From Paulinella micropora (Eukaryota > Cercozoa > Imbricatea > Euglyphida), in NCBI GenBank assembly GCA_009731375.1, contig BJOX01000014.1:1169938-1233937 (forward strand): a DNA stretch of 64,000 nucleotides. The letters run 5' to 3'. A program made the translations under genes and the position numbers. The notes under the pieces were generated by a model. The model saw only the letters and a program-made list of their open reading frames with translations. It ran no database searches and was not told where the DNA came from. Positions 1 through 11,839 of this stretch are shown one piece after another; position 1 is the stretch's first letter; each line of letters begins with the position of its first letter.

Positions 1-190
1 ATTAGTTGGGTTACCGATGAAGCCCACCCACATGGGCTTCACTTGCTTTTCGAAATCCAAGGGGGACTTATCTAAAAGGCAAGAGTTCTTCAGGTTGAAC
101 ATATACGGCCCCAGAAGCTGCCACTGAATCGTGTCGGCGACGCCATCGCCGGTCGTGTCGACCTCTCGAGCAGCGAAAATAAAACGCTTG
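1..190 (-). CDS. hypothetical coding fragment with EF-hand-like DxTGDG loop, runs off the window edge
   Basis: Reading the minus strand from about 190 to 1 gives an open frame containing AREVDTTGDGVADTIQW and then MWVGFIGNPTN, with no stop before the window edge. The DTTGDGVADT segment resembles a calcium-binding Asp/Gly loop. It probably belongs to the same minus-strand gene as the frames at 327-560 and 1690-2543, because all read in the same direction and look non-random, but the splice junctions are not resolved. I cannot assign a family. A short cytosine-free purine tract separates the pieces. Confidence 0.35.
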
Positions 191-379
191 GATCCTGCAA
201 AAAAACACACCAAAACAAAGAAAGCATGTGCATCACAAGAAAGGGCACGATATTATTTTACCACGATTGATTTGAACTGGCGTCTTCCTGCGCCAGCCAG
301 CTGGAAAGAGGATAAAGAGCCTATGATTAATTATGCGAACACAATATTACTAAACGCGAAGCGCGGGGGGGGGCAAGGC

Positions 380-575
380 ACCCAGGAGCACAGGGAGAAA
401 CTTCGCCCTCACTCGTCTCAACTTGAGTGGTATCCTTGAGCTCAAAACCGTTGTACTTCATCAGCCTCACGTTTAGTACAAGCGCCCCCTCACGGCACTT
501 GTTGTCATCTGTGGTCAGCTTCCAGAGGAAGCTAGAAAGGGAAGGAGAAGTAGAAACAGGGGAAGCATAAGAAAA
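380..575 (-). CDS. hypothetical coding fragment, probable internal exon
   Basis: The minus strand between about 575 and 380 reads as a non-repetitive open frame that includes FLWKLTTDDNKCREGALVL and MKYNGFELKDTTQVE. Upstream in the reading direction the frame turns into leucine runs read from the GAA repeat, so only this part looks like real protein. It lies between two other minus-strand segments and is most simply an internal exon of the same unknown gene. Function unknown. Confidence 0.3.
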
Positions 576-599
576 GTCTAAGAGGGCGAGACGAATGAG

Positions 600-628
600 A
601 AGCAGAAGAAGAAGAAGAAGAAGAAGAA

Positions 629-684
<56 letters not shown>

Positions 685-1403
685 AGAAGAAGAAGAAGAA
701 GAAGAAGAAGAAGAAAGGAAGAAAGAAAGAAAGAAAGGAAGAAAGGAAGGAAGAAAACAAGCAAGAAAGCAAGCAAGAAAGAAAGAAAGAAGCAGAGGAG
801 GATGAAAAGAAGAAGAAGAAGAAGAAGAAGAAGAAGAAGAAGAAGGAGAAGAAGGAGAAGAAGAAGAAGAAGAAGAAGAAGAAGAAGAAGAAGAAGAAGA
901 AGAAGAAGAAAGAAAGAAAGAAAGAAAGAAAGAAGAAAGAAAGAAAGAAGGAAGGAAGAAAGGAAGGAGGGAAGGAAGAAAACAAGCAAGAAATCAAGCA
1001 ATCAAGAAAGAAAGAAGCAGAGGAGGATGAAAAGAAGAAGAAAAAGAAGAAGAAGAAAGAAAGAAAGAAAGAAAGAAAGAATGAAAGGAGGGAAGGAAGA
1101 AAACAAGCAAGAAAGCAAGCAATAAAGAAAGAAAGAAGCAGAGGAGGATGAGAAGAAGAAGAAGAAGAAATCAAGCAACAAAGCAAGCAAAAAGCAGAGG
1201 AGGATGAGAAGAAGAAGAAGAAGAAGAAGAAAGAAGAAGAAAGAAGAAGAAGAAGAAGAAGAAGAAGAAATCAAGCAAGAAAGCAAGCAAGAAAGAAAGA
1301 AAGAAGCAGAGGAGGATGAAAAGAAGAAGAAGAAGAAGAAGAAGAAGAAGAAATCAAGCAAGAAAGCAAGCAAGAAAGAAAGAAAGAAGCAGAGGAGGAT
1401 GAA

Positions 1404-1437
<34 letters not shown>

Positions 1438-1438
1438 A

Positions 1439-1478
<40 letters not shown>

Positions 1479-1510
1479 GAAGGAAGAAAGAAAGAAAGAA
1501 AGAAAGACGA
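600..1510. repeat. GAA/GAAA purine microsatellite tract
   Basis: About 900 bp of nearly pure A/G on the plus strand, alternating GAA, GAAA and GAAG blocks with a recurring 40-50 bp motif (agcagaggaggatga followed by aagaagaag and aatcaagcaagaaagcaagc) present about six times. The long Arg/Lys or Leu/Phe open frames here are translations of the repeat and are not genes. Confidence 0.95.
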
Positions 1511-1619
1511 TGGTGTGATGATGTGGTGAAACAAGGAGAGAGAGAGAGAGAGGGAGAGAGAGAGAGAGAAGAAGAAGAAGAAAAGGGTTGCGAACCAGTC
1601 TTCATATTCCGCTCCGGAA

Positions 1620-2543
1620 ATGAATTCAAAGAATCCCCTGGCAGCCCAAATGCGAACCTTGCCGTCCTCCACAGGTGGTGGAATTTCAAGGTGCTTCTCC
1701 TTCTCCTTTTCCTCCTCCCCCTCCTCCTCCTTCTTCTCTTTCTCCTTCTCCTTCTCTTCTTTCTGCTTCTCTTTCTACTTCTCTTTCTCCTTCTCCTTCT
1801 CTTTCTCTTTCTCCTTCTCTTTCTCCTTCTCCTTCTCTTTCTCCTTCTCTTTCTCCTTCTCCTTCTCTTTCTCCTTCTCTTTCTCCTTCTCCTCCTTCTC
1901 TTTCTCTCTCCTTCTCCTTCTCTTTCTCCTTCTCTTTCTCCTTCTCCTTCTCCTTCCTATTCTTCTCCTTCTCCTTCCCCTTCCCATTCTTCTCCTTCTC
2001 CTTCTGCTTCGCCTTCGCCTTCTCTTTCTCCTTCTCCTCTTTCTCCTTCCTATTCTTCTCTTTCTCTTTCTCTTTCCCTTTCCCCTTCTCTTTCTTACCA
2101 TCTCCTTCCTTCTCTTTCTTACCCTCTCCTTCCTTCTCTTTCTTACCCTCTCCTTCCTTCTCTTTCACCTTCTCCTCATCCTCTCCCTCTCCCCCTTTTT
2201 TCTTCTTTCTCGCTGGTTCCTTTGGCTCCTCGGGTCGCAGAAATTTGGTTGGTCGCTTTGGCCTCTTGTTCTTTGGTTGCTCTCCCAACCCGTCGTCCCA
2301 GGGTGTGGCCTTGACCTTGTTTAGGATCCCTTGTTTGCTCCAAGTGTACACGCAGCTGCGGACCAATCCCCCCAGATCAGCGTTGCCCAGTTCGTACTTC
2401 CGACGAACGTGAACGGGGATCTCCACCTCGTCGAAGGGTACATAATCCTTGGACGAGTTGATGTTGAGGAAGAGTTTTCCCTGGCTGTTGATGCGGACGG
2501 AGTCCAGGATCTCGGCAGTATACTTCTTAGTACTCGTGGACAT
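1620..2543 (-). CDS. hypothetical protein with conserved-looking N-terminus and Lys/Glu-rich tail
   Basis: The start codon at 2543 opens a minus-strand frame beginning MSTSTKKYTAEILDSVRI. The first ~115 residues are complex sequence (for example VRRKYELGNADLGGLVRSC). About 170 residues of lysine/glutamate/glycine repeats follow, encoded by the TTCTCC tract at 1690-2200. Another frame just beyond, at about 1672-1590, reads DGKVRIWAARGFFEFISG and may be the next coding segment after a frameshift or intron. No family recognised. The charged region would be disordered. Host gene is the best guess; a mobile-element protein is possible. Confidence 0.5.
1690..2200. repeat. pyrimidine (CTTCTC/TTTCTC) tract overlapping coding sequence
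   Basis: About 500 bp almost purely C/T on the plus strand with 6- and 12-bp periodicity (ttctcc, tttctc) and a 24-bp unit near 2090-2170 (ccttctctttcttaccctct) in three copies. Read on the minus strand it keeps one open frame of Lys/Glu/Gly repeats for its full length, so it appears to be coding in the gene that starts at 2543. Confidence 0.85.
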
Positions 2544-2558
2544 AGTGCCCAGAGGTAG

Positions 2559-3230
2559 AAAGTAAAGAAGAAGACGAGCTTGTTCGAAGTTGAAGGGGAC
2601 CGGTTAATTCAAAAAAGTATTTGTTAGACGAAATTTTTGAGGTCGGGTGGCCAGCCCGAAATTTTTTTCGAGGGTTGTGATGGCGTTCACAAAAGTTTGT
2701 GCAAGGTTTTTATTGAGAGGAAACCATACTGGCTCGCGAAAACAGCATTCCCGATCCTTCCAAGACCAGCTTCATCGGGAATAATGCTCTTTTTTTTCAA
2801 ATAGACTTTTGAAAAATCTTTGCAAGAAATTTTGTGGAAACAGACCGACCTTTTTGCTGCAAATCCCCCCTACGTCTTCTCAACTCATCTGATAGCTTCT
2901 GAAAATATATGCAAATGTATTTTAAAACCATGAACATCAGTTTCCAAAAAGCTGACAATCCAACTCAATCTCTTTCCCAGCCTGCCAGCATGCCTTGCAA
3001 CTGTCGGTTCATGCGCCCTTTTTTCAAAATTTTGTGCAGAGTTTGCTTCAAACTAATCAATTGATAGATCGTGGAAATGTATATATTATCTTAGTCATGG
3101 CTTGGAAGGATCGGGAAACCCAAGCTCACTATCTAATATAATTTTCACATGTCAGCTTGCATTGTAACTGTCGGTTGACATACATACATACATACACATG
3201 CTGGCATGTGAGGAAAGAGATAATAACATT
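2559..3230. other. intergenic, no gene seen
   Basis: AT-leaning, non-repetitive sequence upstream of the minus-strand gene that starts at 2543. I see no coding frame with non-random composition. A short catacatacatacaca run near 3180 marks the approach to the large microsatellite block. Confidence 0.6.
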
Positions 3231-3327
3231 ATTAGATCGTGAGATTTATTTTCCCTATCTTTTTAAGCAAGGATGATTATAATACACACGATTTCACGAT
3301 CTGCCACTTGATTATTTTGAAAAAGTA

Positions 3328-4480
<1,153 letters not shown>

Positions 4481-4514
4481 CCCCTTTGTGTGTATGTATG
4501 GTTCTGCATGCTGA

Positions 4515-4872
4515 GAGCTGCCAAGGCGCCCATTTATGTGTGCTACCGTAATGGAGGCTACGGCGTTTTCGCCGATCAAGACCTTCCTCATTCCTTTGCG
4601 CTGGGACTTCTTGAACCAGGTGGCAGTCCTTTGAGCATGGATGACAATGCTGCATTTGCGCAGCATTTCACCATGAGAATTGGGACATCGTTGCGGGCTG
4701 GAATGCACCCTATCAGCTTCGAATTCTTGAGCAAAGCAAGCAGAAACCCTATGCACCTCATCAACAGTGCATCGAAAGGGTTCAACTTGGGCGATGAGGA
4801 CTGTCCCAGATCAAATGTCAAGGTTGTTAGTGTGTGTTAGTTAATAGTGTGCGCGCGTGCATGCGTGTGTGT

Positions 4873-4912
<40 letters not shown>

Positions 4913-5143
4913 AGTGTGTGTTAGTGTGTGTTTGTTAATTATAATGTGTGTGCGTGTATGTGTGTGTGTCAGATTAGCAAAGGGACTCCAATTGTGACTG
5001 TAGGTTCTGCCGTATCGAGGAACGATGAGATTTTGCTCAACTACGCTCCAAATCCGGATTTGGATATCACCACGCGACCGAGAGATGCGTACCTTGCGTG
5101 GATGCAAGCAGCAGCAAAGCTGCAAGTGGATATTCCGGTGTGA
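4515..5143 (+). CDS. SET-domain-like coding segment in two exons
   Basis: An open segment from about 4515 to 4822 ends at a GT donor and joins in phase 0 to an exon from 4973 (preceded by gtgtgtcag). The joined frame contains NGGYGVFADQDLPHSFALG, then NPMHLINSASKGF, then VSRNDEILLNYAPNPD. In order these resemble the G-x-G-VFA start, the N-H/INS-S core and the DE-x-L-x-NY end of a SET methyltransferase fold. The canonical NH motif is imperfect, so activity is uncertain. The frame stops at 5143, and a different frame continues (5098-5442), so there is a frame change or a very small intron. The intervening intron holds a CT repeat at 4871-4910. Confidence 0.4.
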
Positions 5144-5154
5144 CCTTGGATACT

Positions 5155-5442
5155 GATGCAGGCACTCTTTGCTTCATTGTCCCTGTGGAAGAGTATCATT
5201 TTCCTCTCAAATCTATTTTGTTGCCTTATGCACACAAACTTGCTCTTTTGGACAGCATCAGTGCTACTAAAGCGATGCTGGCTCTGTCGAAATCTTCATC
5301 CATGGCGCTGGAAAAGAAAATGAGGCTACTAGACAGTGTGACCTCATCTACTAGTGGGCATGGCGACACTACTAGCACTTCGCTTCAACGTGCGGGATCT
5401 GATGTAACTCTTATGTTACAAAGATCAAGCTCAAGCTCGAAG
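5155..5442 (+). CDS. hypothetical exon, Ser-rich
   Basis: This open frame continues the region after the SET-like segment in another frame: DTDAGTLCFIVPVEEYHF near the start and a serine-rich end (LMLQRSSSSSK) that abuts a GT donor at 5443. The donor is in phase 0 with the acceptor at 5499, which supports splicing to the next exon. Function unknown. Confidence 0.4.
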
Positions 5443-5499
5443 GTATAAAACTTTCTTATATCGCTTCATGTACGTGAGTAATATGACGCTGTCTGTCAG

Positions 5500-5649
5500 G
5501 GCGTGGTGGACCCTCAGCGCCTCCTGCAATGTATCAGCGCCAGCAGTGGTCCTGCAAAGGGCGTGGCTGGCGGTCAGCTTTCTTCTTTCCAACGAGGTAA
5601 ATACGGAAGCACACTTGAGCTTGGAGATGGCCAGGAAGCTATCGAAAAG
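5500..5649 (+). CDS. exon, first copy of a duplicated exon pair
   Basis: Acceptor ctgtcag at 5499 and donor GTATGA after 5649 frame a 150-nt phase 0 exon that reads LLQCISASSGPAKGVAGG and ends DGQEAIEK. It is a close homologue of the next exon (5759-5941) along its length. Confidence 0.45.
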
Positions 5650-5758
5650 GTATGAATTTAGCCTTAATGTTTTCTATCGCTAACATTATTAAAGTTTTTT
5701 CTTTGCTTTCCTTTGTTTTCCTGCTTGGTTTTAATTATGGTACATGTAACACTGTCAG

Positions 5759-5941
5759 CTCCTGCGATGCATCAGCGCCAGTAGTGGTGCTGCAAAGGAG
5801 GTGGCCGGTGGTAATCTTGCTCTTGTCCAACGAGGTCAGTACAGTGACATCCTTAAGTTTGGAGATTGCCAGCTAGCTATCGAGCAACCTGTTACTGTTG
5901 CAGGCAGCAACTCGAGACTGTATGCTCCCACTGGTTCTCTG
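5759..5941 (+). CDS. exon, second copy of a duplicated exon pair
   Basis: Acceptor cactgtcag at 5758 and donor GTACAT after 5941 bound a phase 0 exon reading LLRCISASSGAAKEVAGG, parallel to the preceding exon, plus an extra 20 residues ending YAPTGSL. Both copies are phase 0 at both ends, so both can be included in one protein. Confidence 0.45.
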
Positions 5942-6000
5942 GTACATATATTTGCTTTGAGGAAGTTTGTCGGCTTATAATGATTTGTTGCTTTTGTAGG

Positions 6001-7237
6001 ACGTAGCCGAAGACGCTTCAGGTGGTGAATCCAACAATGGCGTCGAGCTCCCTATGCTTCTAGACAATATTAATTGCGCCGAAGAAGAATCTGCTGCACG
6101 GTACGATATAAAGGAACTTATGGATTCCAATCAGCCGTTGTACAAGACCCTGGGATTGCAGCCACCCCCCGTCAACCGAGCACGCAAGGATCCTACGCGC
6201 CCTTACAAAATGAATGCACGCGCAAAAGGGAACTTGAAGCTACAGAGACCGCAAGCGCTCGAGAAACTTTTGGGGATGACTTTTCCTGAGCTTGAGCATC
6301 TAGCCAAGTCAGTTTGCTGCAAAAAGTGGAAGTGTCATTCATTCATTGATGCACGTGATATGCTCACAGCGCGAGAAGACTGCGTCAGTTTCTCTCAGTG
6401 AGCTTTACAATTGGGTCGTGGGCCAGCTCGAATCTTTTCAAGCCAAAGATGGACAGTTCCAGTACTTGTATAAGACTGAACAGGTCTGCAGAGAGGCTTG
6501 GCAGCGGATTCACTGCATCGGAAACAATGTCCTGAAGCGAGCACACAAGCTCCTCGCCAACAACATGAAGGTCTGGGCTAAACAATCATCTTCGCTTCCC
6601 GAAACCGAGGACATGGTCGCAGTTTTGCTCTGCGAGAAGTTCACAGAGAGTTATCCAGAGATATGCAGCGACTGCATTTGGAGGCTCCAAGAAAGGGAAG
6701 AGGACGCCGCAGTACAGAAGTACGTTCGCAATAATTGGAAGGACATGTGTCTGCGGTGGGCGGCTCTGGACTTAACCCCGACGTTCCTCCGTGGGCGGCT
6801 GATTATCGTCATGTCAAGTTTGCACGAGGTAACGAGAATATATATCTTCTGGTCATGTAATCATATCCATTTGTCGCATGCACAGAGGGAGATTTTCCGA
6901 AGTGCTAGCACTGCACTGAGCTTGCATCCCAGCATTCCCACGGCTTCAGGAGTGAAGCGCATGCTCAGGACTGGCGACGCCGCAGCCGCCTTCACCACAA
7001 GATCCACAGGGAGTGCAGAGTGGCGAGCATGCAGCGCAAGAAGGGATCACCAGTGGATTACCATGCTACAGTCATGTCTGCGGACACGAAGCCGCCTTTA
7101 AAGATCCCATCCTGCCGCTATACTGCAAAAGATTTCAAGTGTAAGATGGTCTTCCGACTTTGCGTTGGCGTGAACACCTGTTACACGACGGACACCCACT
7201 TCATTCTCACATACCTTGAAGGCGCCATCGAGCACGG
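6001..7237 (+). CDS. multi-exon coding region upstream of the DUF7869-like segment
   Basis: The exon from 6001 (after gcttttgtag) is phase 0 with the preceding exon and reads EDASGGESNNGVELPMLLDN and later LEHLAK. The next open stretch (about 6368-6828) reads SLSELYNWVVGQLESFQAK and ends at a GTAACG donor. The step between them needs either a roughly 60-nt intron near 6310-6369 or a frameshift. A third stretch from 6909, after an 80-nt intron ending gtgctag, reads RRRSRLHHKIHRECRVASMQ, later contains AKDFKCKMVFRLCVGVN and ends near 7237. The basic, Cys/His-containing character fits a DNA-transposase-derived protein, but I recognise no domain with confidence here. Confidence 0.4.
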
Positions 7238-7281
7238 TGCGAACAGTAATATTACCATGCTTGCTGCTCCTTTGCATTGAG

Positions 7282-7793
7282 AACTTTGGGATCCTCGTAC
7301 CATGCAAGCCTGGAAATTGTTTCTGGAGTGGGATGGCGCTGGTGACAACACCGCGTGGTCGATGCTCGCCTTCCTTCATCATGTTGTGAACAGGGGCCTC
7401 CGTGGTGAAGTGCAGTCCCATCGCAAGCCTCCTGGTCATGGTCACGATGGAGACGATCAAGACTTCAGAGTTATGGACATAGGATGGACGAGCTCCTTCT
7501 TTATCACTAACATCGCTCAGGCTTTGCTGAATCTCATTGTTGCGTTCAAGCAGAATAGATCGCGATACGTGCTGGTCCTTCTGGCGTGCAACTACGATTG
7601 GTTGACCCTTTTCAGCCCATGCATGAACAAGGCATTCAAGCATTACAACAAGCCCTTAGCCTTTCGCATCACAAAGAAGGAGCCTGAAGCATTGCCAACC
7701 GCAGAGTTCAAGACATGGATTGACGCTCAGGCTGAATGGCACGGAGAGAAGGACGATCCCCAAGCTCGCTTCGATTGTTTATCAAGCGACCCG
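7282..7793 (+). CDS. DUF7869-like (RNase H-fold, transposase-related) segment
   Basis: After a possible 44-nt intron (7238-7281) that removes an in-frame stop, the frame reads MQAWKLFLEWDGAGDNTAW, then LAFLHHVVNRGL and PPGHGHDGDDQDFRVM. This matches the D-x-D-N...LA-L...P-GH-H-x-D-D arrangement of DUF7869-type proteins, which are RNase H-fold and transposase-related. I am matching from memory and could not search. Gly and His of the GH-H motif and the flanking Asp residues are present. A frame change near 7770 is needed to reach the donor at 7794. Confidence 0.45.
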
Positions 7794-7909
7794 GTATTGC
7801 TCTGTTCCATCCTCTTGAGTCAACCCACCCCAGTCCACTAGTATCATTTTGTTTTCTATTTCCATTCTCTGCACTGACTCAGACTCATATTATGATTTAT
7901 TTATTGCAG

Positions 7910-8990
7910 CTGCTTACCTGCCTCCTAAGCTTCCTGTCGGTTACTTCGTCAACCCACGCTTGAAGAAAGATATTCGTTCTTTGGCGAAGCACCTTGGGCC
8001 GGATGAGCGCGCACACGTGGAGGAGATGCTGGCAGGGAGAAACTTGACTAGGACCGAAATCGACTGCAAGTACTTCGACGGCGGCTTGCCAGGCCGCCCA
8101 GCTCACATGTCATGTGTGGATGGAAAAGGAAAGGAGTGGAGAGCAGAATTTCGGCTCATTGATGAGCTGCCCTTAAACTGGATGGAGCTGCCTCCCGATC
8201 GCCAGGCAAAAATGGACGCTCTCACACAATTAACGCCTGAGGAACTTCGTGTCTTGCCCCGCACCTATTTCGTCAACGAGGGAGCTCCTCCAGCTCACCC
8301 GCGGTGGCGCGGTGCAAGGGAGCTCACAAGGGAAGAGAAGCTGGAGCAGGACTTGGCGTTTGGACATGTTTCAGAGCCTTGGCGAAAAGTTTCACTCCTG
8401 CTGAGATCGTCCGAAGGCAAGGAAGCGTTTGCATCGAGCGCAAATGGTAGTCAAGGATCTCAAGCACTGGCTACGAATGCACGGTGTTCCAACACAAGAC
8501 AGGAAGCGCAAACCGTTCAAGAAGGCGCAGCTGGTTGAATCAGCATGGAGCCATTTCCAAAGCTGCGACTGTGGATTGGAGGAGGATGAGGAGGATCCAG
8601 CTGCCGCAGCACCCCCTGAGCAGGCAGCCTCTGACTCAGAAGCACCCCCTGAGCAGGCAGCCTCTGACTCAGAGCAAGAAAACAACGGTATTTGTTGCAG
8701 TGTCTTCGGGACGTTGAGTCAATATGTGTCTCACTGCGATATGTTTACTGTAGGCGAGCACAACGACAGACGCAACCATCAGTGACGCAACTGGCAACGT
8801 GCGTGGTCGCGCACGCGGAGGCAACCGTCAGCGCGGACGTCGCCGCGCACGTCGGGCAGCTGGTGGACGTGGACGTGGACGCAAGCGAGTTCGAAATTCA
8901 GCTGATTCAAAGCAGGCTCAGCAATCCAAGCGCAGGGGCGGTCGAGTTCAAGGGACCTCCAACCAGCCAGGCCCTGATCCGTGGGTCTGC
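7910..8990 (+). CDS. C-terminal part: SAP-like helix pair and RG-rich tail
   Basis: From the acceptor at 7909 the frame reads AAYLPPKLPVGYFVNPRLKK and stays open to about 8390. A second frame reads MVVKDLKHWLRMHGVPTQD, which resembles a SAP DNA-binding helix pair, followed by an acidic tail with two perfect 30-bp repeats encoding APPEQAASDSE. A final exon from about 8754 reads VRGRARGGNRQRGRRRAR, an RGG-type RNA or DNA-binding tail, and runs into the N-gap at 8991. At least two frame changes are not explained by good introns, so the locus may be a pseudogene. An expressed gene with more introns is the alternative. Confidence 0.4.
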
Positions 8991-9293
8991 NNNNNNNNNN
9001 NNNNNNNNNNNNNNNNNNNNNNNNNNNNNNNNNNNNNNNNNNNNNNNNNNNNNNNNNNNNNNNNNNNNNNNNNNNNNNNNNNNNNNNNNNNNNNNNNNNN
9101 NNNNNNNNNNNNNNNNNNNNNNNNNNNNNNNNNNNNNNNNNNNNNNNNNNNNNNNNNNNNNNNNNNNNNNNNNNNNNNNNNNNNNNNNNNNNNNNNNNNN
9201 NNNNNNNNNNNNNNNNNNNNNNNNNNNNNNNNNNNNNNNNNNNNNNNNNNNNNNNNNNNNNNNNNNNNNNNNNNNNNNNNNNNNNNNNNNNNN
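8991..9293. other. assembly gap (303 N)
   Basis: Run of N that truncates the RG-rich exon and is followed by a poly-C stretch. Confidence 1.
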
Positions 9294-9317
9294 CCCCCCC
9301 CCCCCCCCCCCACCCCC

Positions 9318-9640
9318 CGACGCTGTTCCCTCAGTACGGCCAGCCCATGTTGAACTTTTGAAGTCAACACATTATAATAAATATAAACACTAGGAAATGA
9401 GTAAAATAAGCTTTCCCTAACAAGCTGAGCACGTTGCCTGCTTTGTCTATTCATTTTGGCATCCCCACCCACCCCTCCCCCCCTCCCGAACGCAGTCCCC
9501 TCACTGCTGCCCCACCCAAGTCAAGTTTTTCAAGGCAAAACATATTATAATAACGCAAAACACTACAAAATAATCAAAACTAACTTTCCTGACAAGCTGA
9601 GCATGTTGCCCGCTTACTTCCTTATTAAAATCGCCGTAGC
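9318..9640. repeat. two diverged tandem copies of a ~170-bp unit
   Basis: The stretch from gacgctgttccctcagt to caagctgagcacgttgcc (9318-9440) recurs as gaacgcagtcccctcact to caagctgagcatgttgcc (about 9488-9617), with shared internal aacacattataataa-like and aaaataa runs. Identity by eye is moderate. Possibly a 3'-end repeat of a mobile element. No coding frame is evident. Confidence 0.6.
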
Positions 9641-9861
9641 CGACATAGTAAATAGTTGGAAAATTCAGCTACTGCATACTGTCAGGCCGGCTCCTGCTAA
9701 TCTCTAAAGGTGAAGTCCAAGTGCTTTCCTATTAATAAAATATGTTTTAATATCATTTTAATATATTATACAATCGAGGAAACGTTTTCCCATCATTTCT
9801 GAAGTGTTTAAAAAATTCAGTATTTGTCATTGAAAATTTCGGAAAAAGCAAGCCCCCCTAG

Positions 9862-10440
9862 TTGGCCGAATGGTTTGTTTTAACGGACGCTGTCGACCCC
9901 GCAACTACGGCGATATTCCACATTGACGGCTCCAGTTTCCCAAAACTGGGCCATGCGGGGGCTCCGGCGCTATTCTCATGTTCCAAGAACACCTCATTGC
10001 CATCTTCGGATCACATGAACACCCCACCACCAGCACACACCAAGAAATTGAAGCCGCCGCGGTTGTCCTCCACTACATACACACATGCCGATGGCAACCA
10101 TACCAAACCCATGGTTTTACAGACTACAAAGGCCTTGCAGACTGCCAGCTCGAAGGCGAGTATCAACAACTATTCCCACAACGCCCATACCCCATCCTAT
10201 AGGATGCCATCGCCAGATACAAACTCACGCAAGGGCACCTGCAGATACACTGGGTCCCTTCACACGTCGAAAACAGCTTCGAATGGCGACACTGCCTCAA
10301 CGAAATCTGCGACCGACTAGCTAAGGAAGCAGCTCTCCTCCCCATACATCGACTTCTAGATGACTGGCGGCACAACCATCCCCCCACGTCACCAGCACTA
10401 CCCCTCCACCGATACTACAATACCGCCTACTTCTCCCGAG
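9862..10440 (+). pseudogene. RNase H domain of a non-LTR retrotransposon, frameshifted
   Basis: Three overlapping frames together read a type I RNase H: FHIDGSS (first Asp), HQEIEAAAVVLHY (Glu), HGFTDYKGLAD (second Asp) and IHWVPSHVEN...CDRLAKEAA (His region and last Asp). All four acidic catalytic positions are recognisable. Frame changes near 9975 and 10200 make this copy non-functional. The domain lies upstream of the RT, and a third frame links on towards the RT through YTKHFTKLPPQLISYPDKNQ. Most non-LTR elements carry RNase H after RT. Confidence 0.65.
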
Positions 10441-10479
10441 TGGATATACCAAACATTTCACCAAGTTACCGCCCCAGCT

Positions 10480-11053
10480 GATATCCTATCCGGACAAAAA
10501 TCAAGCAATCTTGGAAGCACGCCGTGACTTAACTCTGGACGAACTCCGCACGGCCCTCAACGCCAAAAAGGGCCCATTTGCCGGACTCGACCAAGTCCCT
10601 CCAACTGCACTCCGCTTACTTTCCCACGAAGGACAATTATACATCCTGGCGTACCTCAACTTTTGTTGGCGAGAGGGTAAAATTCCAAGCGAATGGAAAC
10701 CCACCCAACTGACACAACTGTGGAAGGAGAAAGGCACGGGGGCCAACCCGAGCGAATGGCGTCCCATCATGATCTCACAAGCAATCATGAACCTTTACGC
10801 GAAACTGGTCGACCTCCGACTACGAACCCTTATGCTGGAAGTAGGCACCATGAGCAAAACCGCTAAGGCAAACTGCCCACGTATATTAGGGGCCGACGAA
10901 TCCAACCTCACCCTACGTCTGATTCTATACGACGTCCAGAACGCAGCAAGGGTAACCAACCGCGTACATACCCTCATCATCACAGCGATAGATGTAGAAA
11001 AAGCCTTCGACTCAGTGGAACTCCCAGTACTGCAAAATGCCATCGCGAACACA

Positions 11054-11103
<50 letters not shown>

Positions 11104-11590
11104 NNNNNNNNNNTACCATCCATGACTCTACGTCGGTCTACCGAGAACGGGGAACTGCCCAGGGCAGTCCCATCAGCCCCACCCTCTTTAGCATCGTCTA
11201 CGAATACCGACAGCGATTAACATCAGCCGCATCCCCAGGCGATCCCCAAGATGGATACCAGTTCTACGGACACGCCAGCCAGTTCAACTCCTGGCCCGGC
11301 CTGAGGGGAAAAACCCTAACCAAGGAAGACGTTACAATTCCCCCCAAACACACCTTCGCTGATGACGAATGGCACGCATACGGAGGACCAGGCTCCAGAG
11401 AGATATATATATCGCGTGCTCAAGCAGGATTCAACAAATCCCAACGCCAACTACAAGCCACTGGCTTCATCACGGAAGCTTCCAAAAGCTTCACCCTAGG
11501 AATCACGGTATACCCATCGGGTTATATCGAAGACTTCGACGTTGGCTTGCGGGGAGTGGATGGCACCCCCATTCCAAGTCTGACGAAATA
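10480..11590 (+). pseudogene. non-LTR retrotransposon reverse transcriptase
   Basis: The frame from about 10480 reads LTLDELRTALNAKKGPFAG, LDQVPPTALR, WRPIMISQAIMNLYAKLVD and IDVEKAFDSV (RT fingers and palm). A poly-C run and a 10-N gap (11104-11113) interrupt it. The next frame continues with RGTAQGSPISPTLFSIVYE (primer-grip-side GxSP motif) and TFADDEWHAY, the catalytic FADD box. Sequence beyond 11590 belongs to the thumb and C-terminal region in other frames. The catalytic aspartates are kept, but frame breaks and the poly-C block indicate a dead or misassembled copy. Confidence 0.8.
11104..11113. other. assembly gap (10 N) after poly-C
   Basis: Ten N preceded by about 45 C, inside the RT reading frame. 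Confidence 1.
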
Positions 11591-11839
11591 AGAAAAATTC
11601 CGATCCCTAGGATTATTCACATCAGGGCTTGACGACCACAAACTTCAACTTCAGGAAGCCACGAATACTCTCTTATTAGCCACCCAGGTGGCCCTACACC
11701 TCAATGTATCCAAGGCACGAAAACTTGAAGCGCTCCGAGACCTGGTACCAGGCGCCCTCGACTTCCCCCTAGGCTGGACCTCTATCACAGAATCAAAGGC
11801 AGATACCCGGATATATACCTTCGGGAATGCTTCCGCGGT

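Noticed and set aside
595-1518. Long Arg/Lys- or Leu/Phe-rich open frames
   Set aside because: They are six-frame translations of GAA/GAAA repeats with no complex sequence attached.
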